Positions 61,819 through 64,000 of a stretch of DNA of 64,000 nt are shown here, piece after piece. Position 1 is the first letter of the stretch. Each line of letters opens with the position of its first letter. The DNA comes from JAOAGA01 sp964540515 (GTDB taxonomy: Bacteria > CALINM01). The notes beneath the pieces are model-generated. The model made no database searches. It had not been told where the DNA came from and saw only the letters and a program-made list of their open reading frames with translations. The DNA is taken from the NCBI GenBank assembly GCA_964540515.1, contig CAZIMS010000006.1, forward strand, positions 87,335 to 151,334, written 5' to 3'. The translations under genes were made by a program, and so were the position numbers.

Positions 61819-63273
61819 ATGAGAAAATTTGTTATCGTAACGATTTTTTTATGCCTTAATGCATGTGCAAATATTGCAACAAACCCTTTCCTAAATTATT
61901 ATACTAATTCTGCAGGATTTTATTTCCCTTCAGATAAAAAATTATTGGAAGAGCTAATCATACAGAATTTACAAATTTATGAAAAAGATGCAGAGTTAGA
62001 TAGTAACATTTTTGGCATTATCTCTCCCCATGCTGGCTATAACTACTCAGGGATTGTAGCAGGAGCTGTTTATAAACAAATAGAAGGAATGAAAAATAAA
62101 ACGGTTATTATCCTTTCAAACAGTCATTATTTCCCTCTTAATGGTATCGCAATCTACCCCTTTGGAAGTTTTGAAACACCTCTTGGCAAGGTTCAGATTG
62201 ATGAGAATTTATCTAAGATTCTACAAAGGCAATTTCCTTTCATAAAGTTTTATTATCAAGCCTTTGATAGGGAACATCCCATTGATAATCAGATACCTTT
62301 TTTACAGTTTTCAATTAAAAATCTGATAATATTACCATTAGTCATAGGAAAAATCAGTTCTGATGAAAGGGAAGAGCTTTCTTCATTTTTGGCTAATCTA
62401 ATCTTGAATGACCCTAGCAAATACTTAATTGTGGCTTCTTCAGATATGTCTCATTATTTTAACTATAGTAAAGCCCAAGCCATAGACACAAACACAATAA
62501 AAAAAATAAATCTTTTAGATGTAGAAGGATTAAGCCAGTGTATTTCAAGGAAGGATTGTGAACTCTGCGGTACTGATGCTGTTTTGATAATTATGGGCGT
62601 TACAAAAAAACTAAATGGTAATGTAAGATTTCTCAAATATCTTAACTCAGGTGATACGGTTGGTGATAAAAACAGCGTTGCAGGTTACTCTGCTTATGCA
62701 TTTTATTTGCCCGATGATACTGCCCCTCTAAACCACCAAGAAAGGAAAACTCTTTTAAAAATATCAAGAAAAACACTTGAACGGTATGTACTTAATAATG
62801 AGATAGTTAATTTAATACCCATAGAAAAAAAGTTAATTAAAAATAAATCTGTCTATATAACATTCAAAAAAGATAATCATTTAAGAGGATGCATGGGTTC
62901 ACTTCGCTCTCAAAAACCTCTATATGAAAATGTTATTTCAACAACTATTGATACTGCCGCAAAAGATTACAGATTCGCAAGTGTAAAACCAGAAGAGTTA
63001 AAAGACATAATAATTGAGATCACTGTTATTGGTGAGATTACAAAGATAAAAAGTATTTCGGAGATAGAGATAGGCAAACATGGCCTTTACTTGTGTAAAA
63101 ACCTAAACTGTGCTGTATTTCTTCCACAGGTTGCTGTGGAGAATAATTGGGATAGAGAAGAGTTTTTAAAAAGACTGTCATTAAAAGCTGGGCTACCACC
63201 TTCATCTTATCAAGACGCTGATACAGAAATCTATGTTTTTACTGCACAAGTTTTTTCGGAAGAGGATAATTAA
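61819..63273 (+). CDS. MEMO1-AMMECR1 fusion lipoprotein (AmmeMemoRadiSam B and A)
   Basis: A 484-residue two-domain protein. The first part (about 25-300) is a MEMO1-type domain (AmmeMemoRadiSam system protein B), with ISPHAGYNYSG and SNSHYF as conserved metal-site regions and SSDMSHYF later. The second (about 310-480) is an AMMECR1 domain (system protein A) with LRGCMGSLRSQKPL. The N-terminus has a lipoprotein-like signal with an LNAC lipobox (Cys16), so the protein may be exported and anchored. The partner radical SAM protein is not in the window. Function is not established for this system. Confidence 0.85.
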   Translation: MRKFVIVTIFLCLNACANIATNPFLNYYTNSAGFYFPSDKKLLEELIIQNLQIYEKDAELDSNIFGIISPHAGYNYSGIVAGAVYKQIEGMKNKTVIILSNSHYFPLNGIAIYPFGSFETPLGKVQIDENLSKILQRQFPFIKFYYQAFDREHPIDNQIPFLQFSIKNLIILPLVIGKISSDEREELSSFLANLILNDPSKYLIVASSDMSHYFNYSKAQAIDTNTIKKINLLDVEGLSQCISRKDCELCGTDAVLIIMGVTKKLNGNVRFLKYLNSGDTVGDKNSVAGYSAYAFYLPDDTAPLNHQERKTLLKISRKTLERYVLNNEIVNLIPIEKKLIKNKSVYITFKKDNHLRGCMGSLRSQKPLYENVISTTIDTAAKDYRFASVKPEELKDIIIEITVIGEITKIKSISEIEIGKHGLYLCKNLNCAVFLPQVAVENNWDREEFLKRLSLKAGLPPSSYQDADTEIYVFTAQVFSEEDN

Positions 63274-63310
63274 ATAAGCTGGGTAGGATTAATATTTTAT
63301 TGAAATAAAA

Positions 63311-63337
63311 AAAGCCCTCAGAAGAGGGCATTTTTTA
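63311..63337. terminator. Bidirectional terminator between the MEMO gene and the rRNA operon
   Basis: GCCCTC (63314-63319) and GAGGGC (63324-63329) form a stem with the AGAA loop, flanked by an A run on the left and a T run on the right. The hairpin works for both the plus-strand gene and the minus-strand rRNA operon. Confidence 0.88.
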
Positions 63338-63345
63338 TTTTTAAT

Positions 63346-63461
<116 letters not shown>

Positions 63462-63500
63462 AAGATTTATAAACTTTTTAGTGATAGGATTATTCATTTT

Positions 63501-64000
<500 letters not shown>

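Overview
The window is about 64 kb of AT-rich DNA from a Gram-negative bacterium. It encodes LolA, TolC/RND efflux and a lipoprotein-type RND adaptor, and it has B12-dependent acyl-CoA chemistry, RNase J, HD-GYP and MEMO/AMMECR1 proteins. Gene content and base composition would suit a Deferribacterota-like anaerobe such as the Calditerrivibrio/Deferribacter group. That is inference; the 23S rRNA fragment at the right end would settle it.

Region 1 (1995-19144, minus strand) is a long acyl-CoA catabolic operon. It probably reads from a merR-type regulator (19144) leftwards through two thiolases, a GalT-like HIT protein, 3-hydroxyacyl-CoA dehydrogenase, crotonase, acyl-CoA dehydrogenase and EtfBA. 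It continues through a second acyl-CoA dehydrogenase, a cobalamin adenosyltransferase, a two-subunit B12 acyl-CoA mutase, a third acyl-CoA dehydrogenase, a DUF169 protein and the MeaB GTPase, and ends with an enoyl-CoA hydratase and HMG-CoA lyase. The mutase has Phe and Gln where methylmalonyl-CoA mutase has Tyr89 and Arg207. It is therefore better called an isobutyryl-CoA mutase, feeding butyryl-CoA into the beta-oxidation enzymes beside it. Left of this operon lie a fourth acyl-CoA dehydrogenase and a small membrane protein (16-1730).

Region 2 (19213-27976, minus) is an uptake/activation operon: a complete Liv-type ABC transporter (LivG, H, M, J, F), two acyl-CoA ligases (FadD-like and PaaK-like) and a CBS protein, closed by a strong terminator. 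Acetoacetyl-CoA synthetase (54824-56779) lies 27 kb away. The three transcription units (merR operon, liv operon, acetoacetyl-CoA synthetase) share a TTTACGTAAA-type palindrome upstream, which suggests one MerR/LiuR-like regulon for branched-chain amino acid/acid catabolism.

Region 3 (28076-33427) holds trmB, an HD-GYP protein, an M29-like aminopeptidase, tRNA-Leu(CAG), a GAF histidine kinase whose C-terminus reads antisense through the tRNA, and trpB2. Region 4 (33531-40786, plus) is a housekeeping run: two small membrane-associated proteins, RNase J, UppP, FtsK, LolA and RimO. Region 5 (40783-46287, minus) has a NitT/TauT-type ABC transporter with a double-length permease, a Sir2 deacylase and a CBS-DRTGG pyrophosphatase. 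Region 6 (46579-53968, plus) is an RND tripartite efflux operon with a TauE-like protein and a DUF523/DUF1722 protein.

Region 7 (56834-58150, minus) is a small arsenic-type cluster: thioredoxin-type ArsC, a Cys-rich DUF2703 protein and two tiny tandem paralogues, ending in a REP-like palindrome. Region 8 (58200-61402, minus) carries an RDD protein, rdgB, rph, a sugar-nucleotide epimerase and a ComEA-like protein. A PilZ protein and a predicted lipoprotein that fuses MEMO1 and AMMECR1 domains follow on the plus strand. The window ends in the 3' part of an rRNA operon (5S and partial 23S, minus strand).
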